64,000 bases of DNA. It comes from UBA9160 sp035489755 (lineage in GTDB: Bacteria > Myxococcota_A > UBA9160). Numbering within the stretch: the stretch's first letter is position 1; each line of letters begins with the position of its first letter. The notes beneath the pieces were generated by a model. That model ran no database searches. It was not told the DNA's origin and saw only the letters and a list, made by a program, of their open reading frames with translations. Positions 16,247 to 23,698 of the stretch are shown in pieces. The position numbers and the translations under genes were made by a program. Location: positions 38,799 to 102,798 of the forward strand of contig DATGZK010000038.1 of assembly GCA_035489755.1 (NCBI GenBank), given 5' to 3'.

Positions 16247-17053
16247 TCAGAAAAGCGCCCCGACAAAGCGCTCGAGTTCGATGTTGAACTTCGCGATGAC
16301 GTGATCCGAGCCCTGGGTAAGACCAAAGCCGGGTCCGAAGTTGTACTCGATGCCACCCGGGAGCTCCCCCCGCAGTACGGGAAAGATGTAGTGCTGCTGT
16401 TCGGTCACGGCATTTGCATTGGTGATGGGGCCAATCCCGCCGTAGAACTCGACCCCCGGCGAGAGCCAGCGCACGGCTCGATAGTAGACGCCCGCGACGT
16501 AGCCAAACTCCCAGCTCTTGTTGCTGTCAGGACCGACCAACACCTTTTCAAACTTGGGATTTAGCACCACCGAGAAGCGGCCGAGGTCCTTCGAGAGGAT
16601 GGGGCGAAGCTCGAGTTCGAGATTCTGATCATCGAACTGCGGCGTTCGGTGCCACTCGAGTTCTGCATACCAGCCGAGGTCCACCGGCAATTCGCCTTGC
16701 TCGAAGAGACTTCCGCGCAGTCGATACTTACTGCCCGCATACTGGAAGGATCCGCCGTTTGGATGGGCATAGTCCACGTAGGCGGCGGCCTCCAGTTTGT
16801 CGGTGAGGCCGTAAGTCAGTTCCAATGCGGATCGGTACATCCGCCCGCTCGGGTAATCACCCGCCGAGGTGCCCTCTCCGCCCTGCGTGTGCCCGTCGGC
16901 GACGATGCTGTTCAGCGACTCGACCTCGATCATGCCTCGTCCCAGGGTTTGCGCGGGGTAGACCTCGAACTCCCAGGGATCGAGTTGGGCCCGTGCGGGT
17001 CCTGCGAGTGCGAAGAGGAACAAGGCGGGTAGCAAAGATCCGAGCTTCAACAC
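16247..17053 (-). CDS. Outer-membrane beta-barrel protein of a Fur-box operon
   Basis: Predicted 268-residue outer-membrane barrel. A signal peptide ends ...LAGPARA before QLDPWEFEVYPAQTLGRGM. The mature part consists of alternating polar/hydrophobic strands (LELTYGLTDKLEAAAYVDYAH, GWYAELEWHRTPQFDDQNLELEL, WEFGYVAGVYYRAVRW) and ends with a hydrophobic strand terminating in Phe (FNIELERFVGALF), as in Bam-dependent barrels. Third gene of the cupredoxin / haem-binding / barrel operon; its start is 10 bp after the stop of the haem-binding gene. It may let a metal or electron-transfer substrate reach the periplasmic partners, but this is inferred only from the gene order. Confidence 0.75.
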   Translation of the reverse strand: MLKLGSLLPALFLFALAGPARAQLDPWEFEVYPAQTLGRGMIEVESLNSIVADGHTQGGEGTSAGDYPSGRMYRSALELTYGLTDKLEAAAYVDYAHPNGGSFQYAGSKYRLRGSLFEQGELPVDLGWYAELEWHRTPQFDDQNLELELRPILSKDLGRFSVVLNPKFEKVLVGPDSNKSWEFGYVAGVYYRAVRWLSPGVEFYGGIGPITNANAVTEQQHYIFPVLRGELPGGIEYNFGPGFGLTQGSDHVIAKFNIELERFVGALF

Positions 17054-17063
17054 TTCCCCCTTT

Positions 17064-17510
17064 TTACTGCGAGGACGGCGTGCCTGTGATTTGTTCGGCT
17101 ACCCAGCGAACGACGGCTTTCCGCTGCGATTCGCTGAGCCTTGAGTCCGGATGGAGGAGGCGGTAGTACCAAGGCGGCATGTCGTCCGCCGCCATCGCCT
17201 TCTGGATGTTCTTCAGCTTTTGAATCTGCGTTTCGGGATCGGAGGCGTACGCATCCCAGTTGGAGAAATTGAGACGCCTGCGGCCTTCGGTTACGTCGTA
17301 GTGAACGAGCCAGGAGATGGGAGCGAGGTTGGCGGACCAGGGCCAGGCGGTCTCGTTGGAATGGCAGTCGTAGCAGCCATTCCGGAGCACGCGCTGGACG
17401 GACGGGGGTGCGGCAAGCTCGCCGGTCGCGGGTGGGTTCGTGTGCTCGAAGCGGATGGCCTGGGCACCTGCGAAAACACAGGCGAGAGCTACGAGGACCT
17501 TGCGTCGCAT
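17064..17510 (-). CDS. Periplasmic haem-binding (single CxxCH) protein
   Basis: 148-residue exported protein with one haem c attachment motif CYDCHSNETAWPW. The context 'VLRNGCYDCHSNET-WPW...APISWLV--DV-EGR--LNFS-W' is the hallmark of the Haem_bd family of small periplasmic cytochromes. A hydrophobic N-terminal signal (KVLVALACVFAGAQA) precedes it. Two further conserved-looking elements are MPPWYYRLLHPDSRLSE and a C-terminal helix. It lies 8 bp downstream of the cupredoxin-like gene and 10 bp upstream of the barrel gene, so all three are almost certainly one transcript. Likely role: electron transfer or haem/iron handling in the periplasm. Confidence 0.85.
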   Translation of the reverse strand: MRRKVLVALACVFAGAQAIRFEHTNPPATGELAAPPSVQRVLRNGCYDCHSNETAWPWSANLAPISWLVHYDVTEGRRRLNFSNWDAYASDPETQIQKLKNIQKAMAADDMPPWYYRLLHPDSRLSESQRKAVVRWVAEQITGTPSSQ

Positions 17511-17518
17511 CGGCTTGT

Positions 17519-17866
17519 CTACTTGGCGGTAATCGTTCCCTCGCCCGCGCCATGATGAAAATCGTCGAAGAACTTGTACGAACCTGGATCCAGCGCAGGG
17601 AGGTAGACCACGATTTCGGCACCGGGCAAAACCACGCGCTCGCGGTTTAGCTCGAAGCTTTCAAACTCGATGGCGTCTTGGGTCGCGTTCACGACGCGAA
17701 GCCGAAACGGCGTCTTGGCCTTCACGACAAGTTCGTCTGGCTCGAACCTCCCGTCGTGGAACCGAACCACCGGAAGGGCCTCGTCGTCGGCGCGGACGAC
17801 AGGGCCGAAGGCGAGGGCGGCGAGAATCGCGAGAAGCGAAGCCATCCCCGGCATCTTCGAGTTCAT
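17519..17866 (-). CDS. Periplasmic cupredoxin-like protein (EfeO/P19-type domain)
   Basis: 115-residue exported protein, first gene of the operon. ATG 17866 is chosen over the longer frame because AGGACC lies just upstream and the product then begins with a clean signal peptide (MASLLAILAALAFGPVVRA). The mature domain, VVRFHDGRFEPDELVVKAKTP ... NATQDAIEFESFELNRERVVLPGAEIVVYLPALDPGSYKFFDDF, is the cupredoxin_1 type found in EfeO-like iron uptake proteins and similar periplasmic factors. A complete type-1 copper site is not evident; the E-x-x-E-L and F-F-D-D-F-H elements may bind metal differently. The Fur-like box at 17887-17905 suggests iron control. Confidence 0.8.
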   Translation of the reverse strand: MNSKMPGMASLLAILAALAFGPVVRADDEALPVVRFHDGRFEPDELVVKAKTPFRLRVVNATQDAIEFESFELNRERVVLPGAEIVVYLPALDPGSYKFFDDFHHGAGEGTITAK

Positions 17867-17886
17867 TGGAGGTCCTTTCTGAAAAT

Positions 17887-17905
17887 GATAACGACATCCA
17901 TTTTC
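17887..17905. promoter_or_regulatory. Candidate Fur box upstream of the cupredoxin operon
   Basis: GATAACGACATCCATTTTC matches 14 of 19 positions of the Fur consensus GATAATGATAATCATTATC (counted by eye). It lies inside a wider perfect inverted repeat, TGAAAATG (17880-17887) and CATTTTCA (17899-17906). It ends 21 bp before the ATG at 17866, where a repressor would block transcription of the three-gene operon. The spot is also locally AT-rich. Confidence 0.6.
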
Positions 17906-18175
17906 AATAACTTCACCGCGCCTGTCAAGCCCCAGTCCCAATCCTTGTTATCGGCGCGCGCAGCTCACGGCTGGCTGGAGATTTCTCGGGCAGAGGATCG
18001 GGTCACCGGTGGGAGGGCGGGCCGCTAGCCCGTTTGGATAGAGAGGGGCGGGGTCCCGCCGGATGCCGCACTTGGGTGAAGTCGCGCTGCGTCCCTGCCT
18101 CTCCGCAGGTCAGCGCTTCCCCTCGGCATGCGCGACGTACTATAAGAGAAAGGGGTTGGCACTCGAGGCCCCGCC

Positions 18176-18622
18176 ATGCGCGGCTCAGGCATCATCTCAC
18201 TCGTCGTTTCCGCCATTCTCGCGACGCTTCCTGCCGCCACCTTCGGTCACGGTCCGGGCGGGGGAGGCCGTCACGCCTTTTCCTCAAACGCGGTTGGTTT
18301 TGGCCGCTTCGGCAGCGCCCTTACGCCGGGGTGGGCAGGATCTGCGCCGGGCTGGGGATGGTTCGGTCGGCCCGGTGCCTTCGGCGCGTCGCCGAGCGGG
18401 CTTACATCCGCGCCCTTCCACAGTCCTTATGCTGCGCCGTTTTGGGCTGGGAACCCTTCCTCCCTCACGATGAAGCCCGACGAAGCCACTGTTCTCGAGA
18501 GCGAGTCGCGAATGGAAGAGCAGATCCGCGCACTCCAAGATGCGAGTCCCAAGAGCGAGAGTTCAGAGAAAGGACATGGCGCCGCGTCGGACGCAGACAG
18601 CGGCGACTGGCAGCCACTCTAA
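18176..18622 (+). CDS. Small exported Gly/Phe-rich protein
   Basis: 148-residue protein with a clear signal peptide (GIISLVVSAILATLPAATFG), then HGPGGGGRHAF and a Gly/Pro/Trp/Phe-rich segment (GWAGSAPGWGWFGRPGAFG). A polar, helical C terminus follows (ESRMEEQIRALQDASPKSESSEKG). No known domain. Its composition recalls the other exported 'GHGGG' protein at 22515-23042, suggesting two members of a secreted low-complexity class. Function unknown; a cell-surface or matrix role is a guess. Confidence 0.55.
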   Translation: MRGSGIISLVVSAILATLPAATFGHGPGGGGRHAFSSNAVGFGRFGSALTPGWAGSAPGWGWFGRPGAFGASPSGLTSAPFHSPYAAPFWAGNPSSLTMKPDEATVLESESRMEEQIRALQDASPKSESSEKGHGAASDADSGDWQPL

Positions 18623-18754
18623 GTCCCGGGCTGAGGCGATCGGAGAACGATCAAACATCATTCTCGCCGGAATGCCCGCGCTGACAATCACAAACGACCG
18701 CGAGCAGCGTCGAGATCGCTGCGGCAAGCGGTCGTCACCCCCAGCTCCCCGGGT

Positions 18755-19330
18755 TCATTCTTTTGGACGACGGCCCCGCGCCGACAGAACGGCCACCCCG
18801 AGAGCCAAGAGGACGAGTGGACCTGGTTCGGGGGTCGCGACGACGGTGGCAACGACCGGGGTGAAAATCAGATTGCTGAACTCCTGCCGATCGAAGTTCT
18901 CGAGGACGCCGGCTTCAAACGCTTGGATGGAGCTCGAATCCGCCATCGACAGCGTGGCGCCCGGGGTTGCGGCACGCAGCCCAAGAGTTCCCACGTCGAA
19001 TGTCGAAAGGGCGGCGAGGGGATTCGAGTCAAAAGATCCCTGAAACGACAAATGCGTGGCATCGATCATCGGATTGTAGGTGGTCGAAGTGCCGCTACCG
19101 GGAACCAGCGAGACGACCTGCCATCCCGCTGAATCCGAGAGCGTGAAGTCGAAGTGAAAGCTCTGGACGGGGGTATCTCCAGGGAAGAGTTGAAAGCCGA
19201 GCGTGAGGAGGCTTCCGGGCGCGACCGCGTTTGATACGCCCGGTTGAATCACGAGAAAAGGGTGTGCATCGGCAGCGAACGGCGAGAGCAGCCCCACGAG
19301 TGCGGCAACGGATGTAAGAGCTCCTACCAT
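18755..19330 (-). CDS. PEP-CTERM sorted secreted protein
   Basis: Secreted protein whose C terminus carries the exosortase recognition signal PEPGPLVLLALGVAVLSARG followed by Arg/Lys (RRPKE). ATG 19330 gives a signal peptide (VGALTSVAALVGLLSPFAADA); the frame is open for 11 more codons upstream. The mature part is a beta-rich cohesin-like sequence (PGSLLTLGFQLFPGDTPVQSFHFDFTLSD, ASTFDVGTLGLRAATPGATLS), resembling the cohesin/VPEP extracellular domain common in this class. After export it would be cleaved by an exosortase and perhaps anchored. It is followed, in the same direction upstream, by the CHRD protein at 19415. Confidence 0.8.
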   Translation of the reverse strand: MVGALTSVAALVGLLSPFAADAHPFLVIQPGVSNAVAPGSLLTLGFQLFPGDTPVQSFHFDFTLSDSAGWQVVSLVPGSGTSTTYNPMIDATHLSFQGSFDSNPLAALSTFDVGTLGLRAATPGATLSMADSSSIQAFEAGVLENFDRQEFSNLIFTPVVATVVATPEPGPLVLLALGVAVLSARGRRPKE

Positions 19331-19414
19331 CTCATGCCGGAGAGTCCCCAAGGGAGGGCGCACGCCCCTGAAGTGCGCGTGGCCCTCCTAGATGAACTCA
19401 CCGCTCCGGGGGAA

Positions 19415-19936
19415 TTAGTCGGCGCGCGCCTTGCGCCGCCTCGCGCAGGCGAGGCCGAACGCGCCCGCTGCGAGGAGCGCCAGCGTTCCCGGCTCAGGCA
19501 CTTGCGTGAGCTGCCCACGGATTTCGCCAGCGGGGAAGTTCGAGGTGTGGATATTCATGTAGTAGAGGCCTGCTTCGAGATCAGCGATCTGGGCCGGCGT
19601 AATCGCGAACGTCTGCTCGGGGATGGATCCGGATATCACACTCGGGACGTTTGCAAACGGGAAGAGGACGGGAGCGTTCACCCCCACTGCGCCGGGACCG
19701 TGGATGTGCGCCAAAAGTGCAGGCGCGCTCAGATTCTGCCAGCTCATATCTACCGTGATCGTATCTGCGACGTCATCCAGTACCACGGTGCCGGAGCCAG
19801 TTCCCGCCGACATGTTCGAGGGAACCTGCTGCGACCCATCGAGGCTCGCGGTGAAGGTGATCAATGTCGCGTGTGCGGGCCAGCCCGTCGCAGCGACACC
19901 CAAGAGGAAGGCAAGTCCGACCATGGCTCGTTTCAT
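19415..19936 (-). CDS. CHRD-domain PEP-CTERM secreted protein
   Basis: 173-residue secreted protein: signal peptide (RAMVGLAFLLGVAATGWPAHA), one CHRD domain and a PEP-CTERM tail (VPEPGTLALLAAGAFGLACA then RRRKARAD). The CHRD landmarks are F-T-A-S-L-D-G-S-Q-Q-V-P near the start, LLAHIHGPGAVGVNAPV in the middle, and GLYYMNIHTSNFPAGEIRGQL at the end. CHRD domains are extracellular modules of unknown biochemical function. ATG 19936 is preferred to the upstream in-frame ATG because MKRAMVG gives the normal signal-peptide n-region. Lies 84 bp upstream of the PEP-CTERM gene at 18755-19330, probably cotranscribed. Confidence 0.88.
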   Translation of the reverse strand: MKRAMVGLAFLLGVAATGWPAHATLITFTASLDGSQQVPSNMSAGTGSGTVVLDDVADTITVDMSWQNLSAPALLAHIHGPGAVGVNAPVLFPFANVPSVISGSIPEQTFAITPAQIADLEAGLYYMNIHTSNFPAGEIRGQLTQVPEPGTLALLAAGAFGLACARRRKARAD

Positions 19937-20759
19937 CGTGAAACGCCTCCGCACGGTGGCCTTCCCAGGCTTCCTCTGCCAATACGCCGCATACGCCGTT
20001 TTGGGTACGCAGACCAGGATGAGTCATCGTTCTAGGAGGGACGGGCTGTGCGCGAGAAGAGCGACGATTACGCGCGAGGCATTCTCGAGGGCGACCAAAG
20101 CTTCGGTTCGCGCTCGGGTGAGGTGGTACACTCGCAGCCACGAGCGCGATCGGTAGGGCGAGGGCTACACCATGTCGGGTTAGACCTCATTGCCTTCGCG
20201 TTCCCGCGATTCATCGCAGCGACCGAGTTTTAGCTCTCGAGCGACAGCCTGCTGATGAAGAGCCGCACTGGGCGAGCCCCAAGTCTCTCGTGAGCCAGGC
20301 GGGCTCGACTGGGCGCCGGCCGAACGAGAATCGGCGGTCGGAGCCCCCCTTCTCGCTCCGGAGAGAGACAACCAGAGATAGAGTGGTTCGAAAGCCGAAA
20401 ATGTGGCGCCCCCCCGCAAGCGCTCCCGCGCGCTGTGCGCGGGCTCGGTCCCCCGACCTTTCCGCTGCGGCTGAGCTCCGAGATCCCAGTGCTCGAGCGC
20501 CGGGACGATCGGGCCGGTAAAGCGCCATCGTTCTGATGAGGCACCGCAGATGAAGCGGAGGCCTCCAGAGCCACGTGCGGGGTCGAATTCACACATTGTG
20601 TCCGTCTTCACGGGGATGGACCGAGAGCCTCGCTGCCCCCGTCCGGGGGCCGGATGCGGAACTTGCCAATCTCTACGTCGGCCCGGGGGCAATTCGAATA
20701 AGATTACGTGTGAGACGCTTGCAACATTTCTTGGGTGCAGGGCCTTGGAGGGTCAATGC
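19937..20759 (+). other. Intergenic, no gene seen
   Basis: About 820 bp without a supported gene. Several open frames on both strands have Arg/Ser-rich, unnatural translations and no ribosome binding site. No tRNA, repeat or terminator recognised. Confidence 0.35.
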
Positions 20760-21008
20760 ATGGTGCCCGGCGACTGGCAGAAGGAAGGCCGCACCTGGCT
20801 TCACCCCGAGCGCACCTTCTTCGTCGTGGAGAGTGAAGTGCCTGAGATCGCGGCCGGTGGCAAGAGCGGTCTCGTCGAATATCACGTGATGCGGGGCGGC
20901 GGAGATGACTCGGCAGGATTCGCGCTCGTTACGTTCTCGACGCTCGAGGAAGCAATCTCGGAGGCCGAAAGGCGCGAGGAAGAAGAGCAGCGCACTCGCT
21001 CGTCGTAA
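20760..21008 (+). CDS. Hypothetical small protein
   Basis: Possible 82-residue cytosolic product starting at ATG 20760, which is preceded by GGAGGG (20747-20752). The sequence (GDWQKEGRTWLHPERTFFVVES, GLVEYHVMRGGGDDSAGFALVTF) has a balanced composition and an acidic helical end (LEEAISEAERREEEEQRTRSS). No family recognised. Confidence 0.45.
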   Translation: MVPGDWQKEGRTWLHPERTFFVVESEVPEIAAGGKSGLVEYHVMRGGGDDSAGFALVTFSTLEEAISEAERREEEEQRTRSS

Positions 21009-21059
21009 AGAGAATCCGGGAGCCCTGCGAGATCGTGGGCACTTTAGATCCCCGACGCT

Positions 21060-21215
21060 CTACCGAATCGACCTCGGCGGAGTCTCGTGACCGACTTCGC
21101 GCAGCCGCCGCTCGAGAAATCGCCGCTCGGCTGCGTTCTGGACGATTCCCATCCGCTGCATCTCGTCCGGCGCGGCCTTCCCGTTGTCGGCCAAAATGAA
21201 CAGGATGTACTGCAT
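21060..21215 (-). CDS. Very small conserved-looking protein (51 residues)
   Basis: A 51-codon gene with a strong ribosome binding site (AGGAGGAGG just before ATG 21213-21215). The product starts MQYILFILADNGKAAPDEMQ, continues with MGIVQNAAERRFLERRLREV and ends HETPPRSIR. The composition is well balanced, with one hydrophobic strand and an amphipathic helix, unlike the other frames here. It is convergent with the hypothetical gene ending at 21008. Function unknown. Confidence 0.5.
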   Translation of the reverse strand: MQYILFILADNGKAAPDEMQRMGIVQNAAERRFLERRLREVGHETPPRSIR

Positions 21216-21485
21216 ACCCTCCTCCTGAATGTCCTCCCAAGAAGACGAGAGCCGCGCCCAAAAGCGACATTTTCACCCGGGCACCTCCTTGAGCGGACCT
21301 CGAAAGCTCCAAGCTTCGAGGGTTTGCTCACGAGATGGCGGAATGGGTTTTCCCTCCTCGCGGAAAGGAAGTTCCCACAGCGACTTCCTCACCTTCAAAA
21401 TTCGCTGTGAATCCAGTGGGTTAACTTGGGCGTCTTCGCGGCATGCAACTTGCTACTCAACCCAGCGCGGGAAGGGGAGGGCTCA

Positions 21486-22220
21486 ATGCGTATGCGGCGA
21501 CGTGGACTTGGACTAGGGCTTGCTCTTGCAGCGGTTCTCTTGTCCGTGGGCTCGGCGAAAGCTGCCACAATACCCTACGGACTCACGATTACGGACGGCA
21601 CGCAGACCGACACCCTTGCGAACATTACGGGGCTCTACACCTACACGCCAAATTCGACTGGCGGGTCCTACGTGCTCAATGGGCCCGTGGGCCTTCAGGT
21701 GTTCATGCTCAACAGCTGGTCGTCGACCTATGCGCTTGATCCCTTCGTCACGAATAACTTCAATATCACCAACACGACGAGCAGCACGCAGACTTTCCTC
21801 GTGACCGTAACCTCACCGGTCTCCCCGGCTTTGGCGAGTCCCACACAACTGAACGGATCGATCGCTCTTGCGCTCACGAACGGGAACACGAGCTCGGGCG
21901 CGACGCTCGGCAGTAGTGCGCCGAACGCCGTTTATACCGCCCTCATCGATGGGGGCTCGATCCAAACGCTCCTCAACAATCCATACGCGCTGAGCTGCAC
22001 GGGGACAGGCTGCAGCAACTCCAGCAACACGAGCTTTGGGCCCATCTCCGGTCCGGGGGTGAACTCGTCGATCGGCATCACAATCCAGTTTACCCTGACG
22101 CCAGGCGCCTCTGCGGGCGTAACGAGCGCCTTCAACGTCGTACCCGAACCCGCGACTCTAGCGCTCGTCGGCGTCGGGGTCCTCGCCCTCGTCGCGGTTG
22201 GCCGACGCCAGAACCGCTGA
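21486..22220 (+). CDS. PEP-CTERM sorted secreted protein, Ser/Thr/Asn-rich
   Basis: 244-residue secreted protein. ATG 21486 has GGGAGGG 6 bp upstream and begins a classic signal peptide (RMRRRGLGLGLALAAVLLSVGSAKA). The mature domain is rich in Ser, Thr, Asn and Gly (NITNTTSSTQTFLVTVTSP, ALTNGNTSSGATLGS), a beta-sheet composition typical of surface or matrix proteins. The tail VVPEPATLALVGVGVLALVAVG + RRQNR is the exosortase sorting signal. One possible disulfide (CTGTGC). No catalytic domain recognised. Confidence 0.85.
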   Translation: MRMRRRGLGLGLALAAVLLSVGSAKAATIPYGLTITDGTQTDTLANITGLYTYTPNSTGGSYVLNGPVGLQVFMLNSWSSTYALDPFVTNNFNITNTTSSTQTFLVTVTSPVSPALASPTQLNGSIALALTNGNTSSGATLGSSAPNAVYTALIDGGSIQTLLNNPYALSCTGTGCSNSSNTSFGPISGPGVNSSIGITIQFTLTPGASAGVTSAFNVVPEPATLALVGVGVLALVAVGRRQNR

Positions 22221-22514
22221 GCCTCGACTCGCGGAGCGAAACTTTTCCCTCTCCCCGAGGAGCTCTGTTCCTGCGCCTTTCGTAGGGTGTGCCTGCTGCT
22301 GGCTGCCGCCGCAGCTCCATCTCGGTTTGACCCACCAAACCAGATCCTGCGGGGATTGAGCGTGTGCTTCGCCGAGGCGCCCGTGGTCGATAGGGGTTTC
22401 GCCCGCGCAGCGAGCGCTCAGAGGAGACCGGTAGGGTTCAAAGTTCGGCGTCCTCTTGCGCTGTAGCGGAGGACGGGCCGGAGGCGTATTCAAAGACAGG
22501 ACAAGGAGGTGCCA

Positions 22515-23042
22515 TTGCGTTTCACGCGGTTCCTCCCGAGCACTCTCGTCTTGGCTCTTCTCATGAGCCCGAGTACCGCCTCCTCTCAGGGTCACGGTGG
22601 GGGGCATGGGGGCCACATGGGGGGAGGCCACGGCTTCCACGGCGGCAGAAGCCGAGCCTTCGGATTTCGAGGCTTCGGACACCATTTCCACGGTGCCGCG
22701 CTTTTCATCAGCCCGTTCGACCCCTTTGGATTCGGTCCAGAACCCTTCTCGACTGGAACACCAGCGGGAGCCTTCGGCTGTGAAGACGAGCTCGGTGTGC
22801 CGGGTGCCTGCTCCTTTGTTCCCCCGGGTATCGGACTCGGACTCTTGCAGACCGGCCCGGCGCTCACCGAGCAGCCCATCGTTGCGACCGGGGAGATCGA
22901 TCCGACTCGGGCTCACTGGAGAGAGCCGGACCCAGGCGATTGCCCCCCCGACCAAAAGCTCCTGCGCCTTCCCGGTCAGCGACAGTGGCGCTGTGCGGAT
23001 CCTCGGCTGCAGCGCGCGGATGCGTTTAAGTTCGCGCCTTAA
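22515..23042 (+). CDS. Exported Gly/His-rich protein
   Basis: 175-residue exported protein. TTG 22515 is chosen as start because AAGGAGG occupies 22503-22509 with normal spacing, whereas the in-frame GTG at 22509 lies inside that ribosome binding site. The signal peptide (LPSTLVLALLMSPSTASS) is followed by QGHGGGHGGHMGGGHGFHGG and GFRGFGHHFHG, a His/Gly tract able to bind metal ions. The C-terminal half contains four Cys and ends in a Pro/Asp-rich segment with GDCPPDQKLLRLPGQRQWRC. Proteins of this composition occur near stress or metal genes, but no specific function can be given. Confidence 0.65.
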   Translation: MRFTRFLPSTLVLALLMSPSTASSQGHGGGHGGHMGGGHGFHGGRSRAFGFRGFGHHFHGAALFISPFDPFGFGPEPFSTGTPAGAFGCEDELGVPGACSFVPPGIGLGLLQTGPALTEQPIVATGEIDPTRAHWREPDPGDCPPDQKLLRLPGQRQWRCADPRLQRADAFKFAP

Positions 23043-23202
23043 ACGGCCCCTCGGGCGCGCAATCGAGACCTCAGTTCTGTAAGGGCTGCAGCTCGTCGGG
23101 GTTGGACTGCGCATCGCGCGGGCCGAGGCGACGTGCTCCTTGGGCGCGTCTTTCCGGCGACCCCCGGCAGGGGCCGCCCCCTCCTGCGCCGAAGGAGGGA
23201 AA

Positions 23203-23421
23203 TCAGTGCTGTCCGCGGATCCGAGGGATGCCAGGGCCATCTGAGGCCGTTCGCGAGGGATCGGGCTCGGAAACGTGGACCACAAGCACTCCGCCCTCGC
23301 CAACAAGGCGGGGATGCCAGTGGGATTCCACGACCGACCAACCGTTCTCCTCGGCGTCTGCGCGTGCACGCGCCTTGGCCTGTTCGTGATCCACCGCCGG
23401 GTACGCGATCGATCTCGTCAT
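23203..23421 (-). CDS. Hypothetical small protein
   Basis: Possible 72-residue product from ATG 23421 with GGAG about 7 bp upstream. The sequence AYPAVDHEQAKARARADAEE and NGWSVVESHWHPRLVGEGGV is well balanced and reads as a small alpha/beta protein. The frame is open further upstream, but that part is low-complexity. No family recognised. The remaining DNA on either side, 23043-23202 and 23422-23698, shows no gene. Confidence 0.4.
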   Translation of the reverse strand: MTRSIAYPAVDHEQAKARARADAEENGWSVVESHWHPRLVGEGGVLVVHVSEPDPSRTASDGPGIPRIRGQH

Positions 23422-23698
23422 CCGGATCTCCAAATGGCCCCGTCGGGCGGCCTTCTTGGGAATCAGTCCAATCTTCGAGACCGGGAGAGCCAGGAGGGCT
23501 CCTCTGGTCTGTCGGTAGGTGTCTCGCGAAGGGTCCCGGGTGCCCGCTCGAAGCGCGGCGGTTTCCTGCGTACTCGTTGGCGAGAGGACCGAGGGCAGGG
23601 CGGAGGATCGACTGGAGGCCGAGGCCGAGCGGGGACCTGGATGGAGTACTCGGTCCAATGCGTGGCGAACCCTAAGGATGTGAGATGCTGCCGGGTGA

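Noticed and set aside
22324..22341. GGTTTG...CAAACC hairpin after the PEP-CTERM gene at 21486
   Set aside because: Six-bp stem, no T-tract and more than 100 bp from the stop; not convincing as a terminator.
22158..23369. 403-codon open frame on the minus strand
   Set aside because: Overlaps the exported Gly/His-rich gene and a PEP-CTERM gene end in antisense; composition unnatural.
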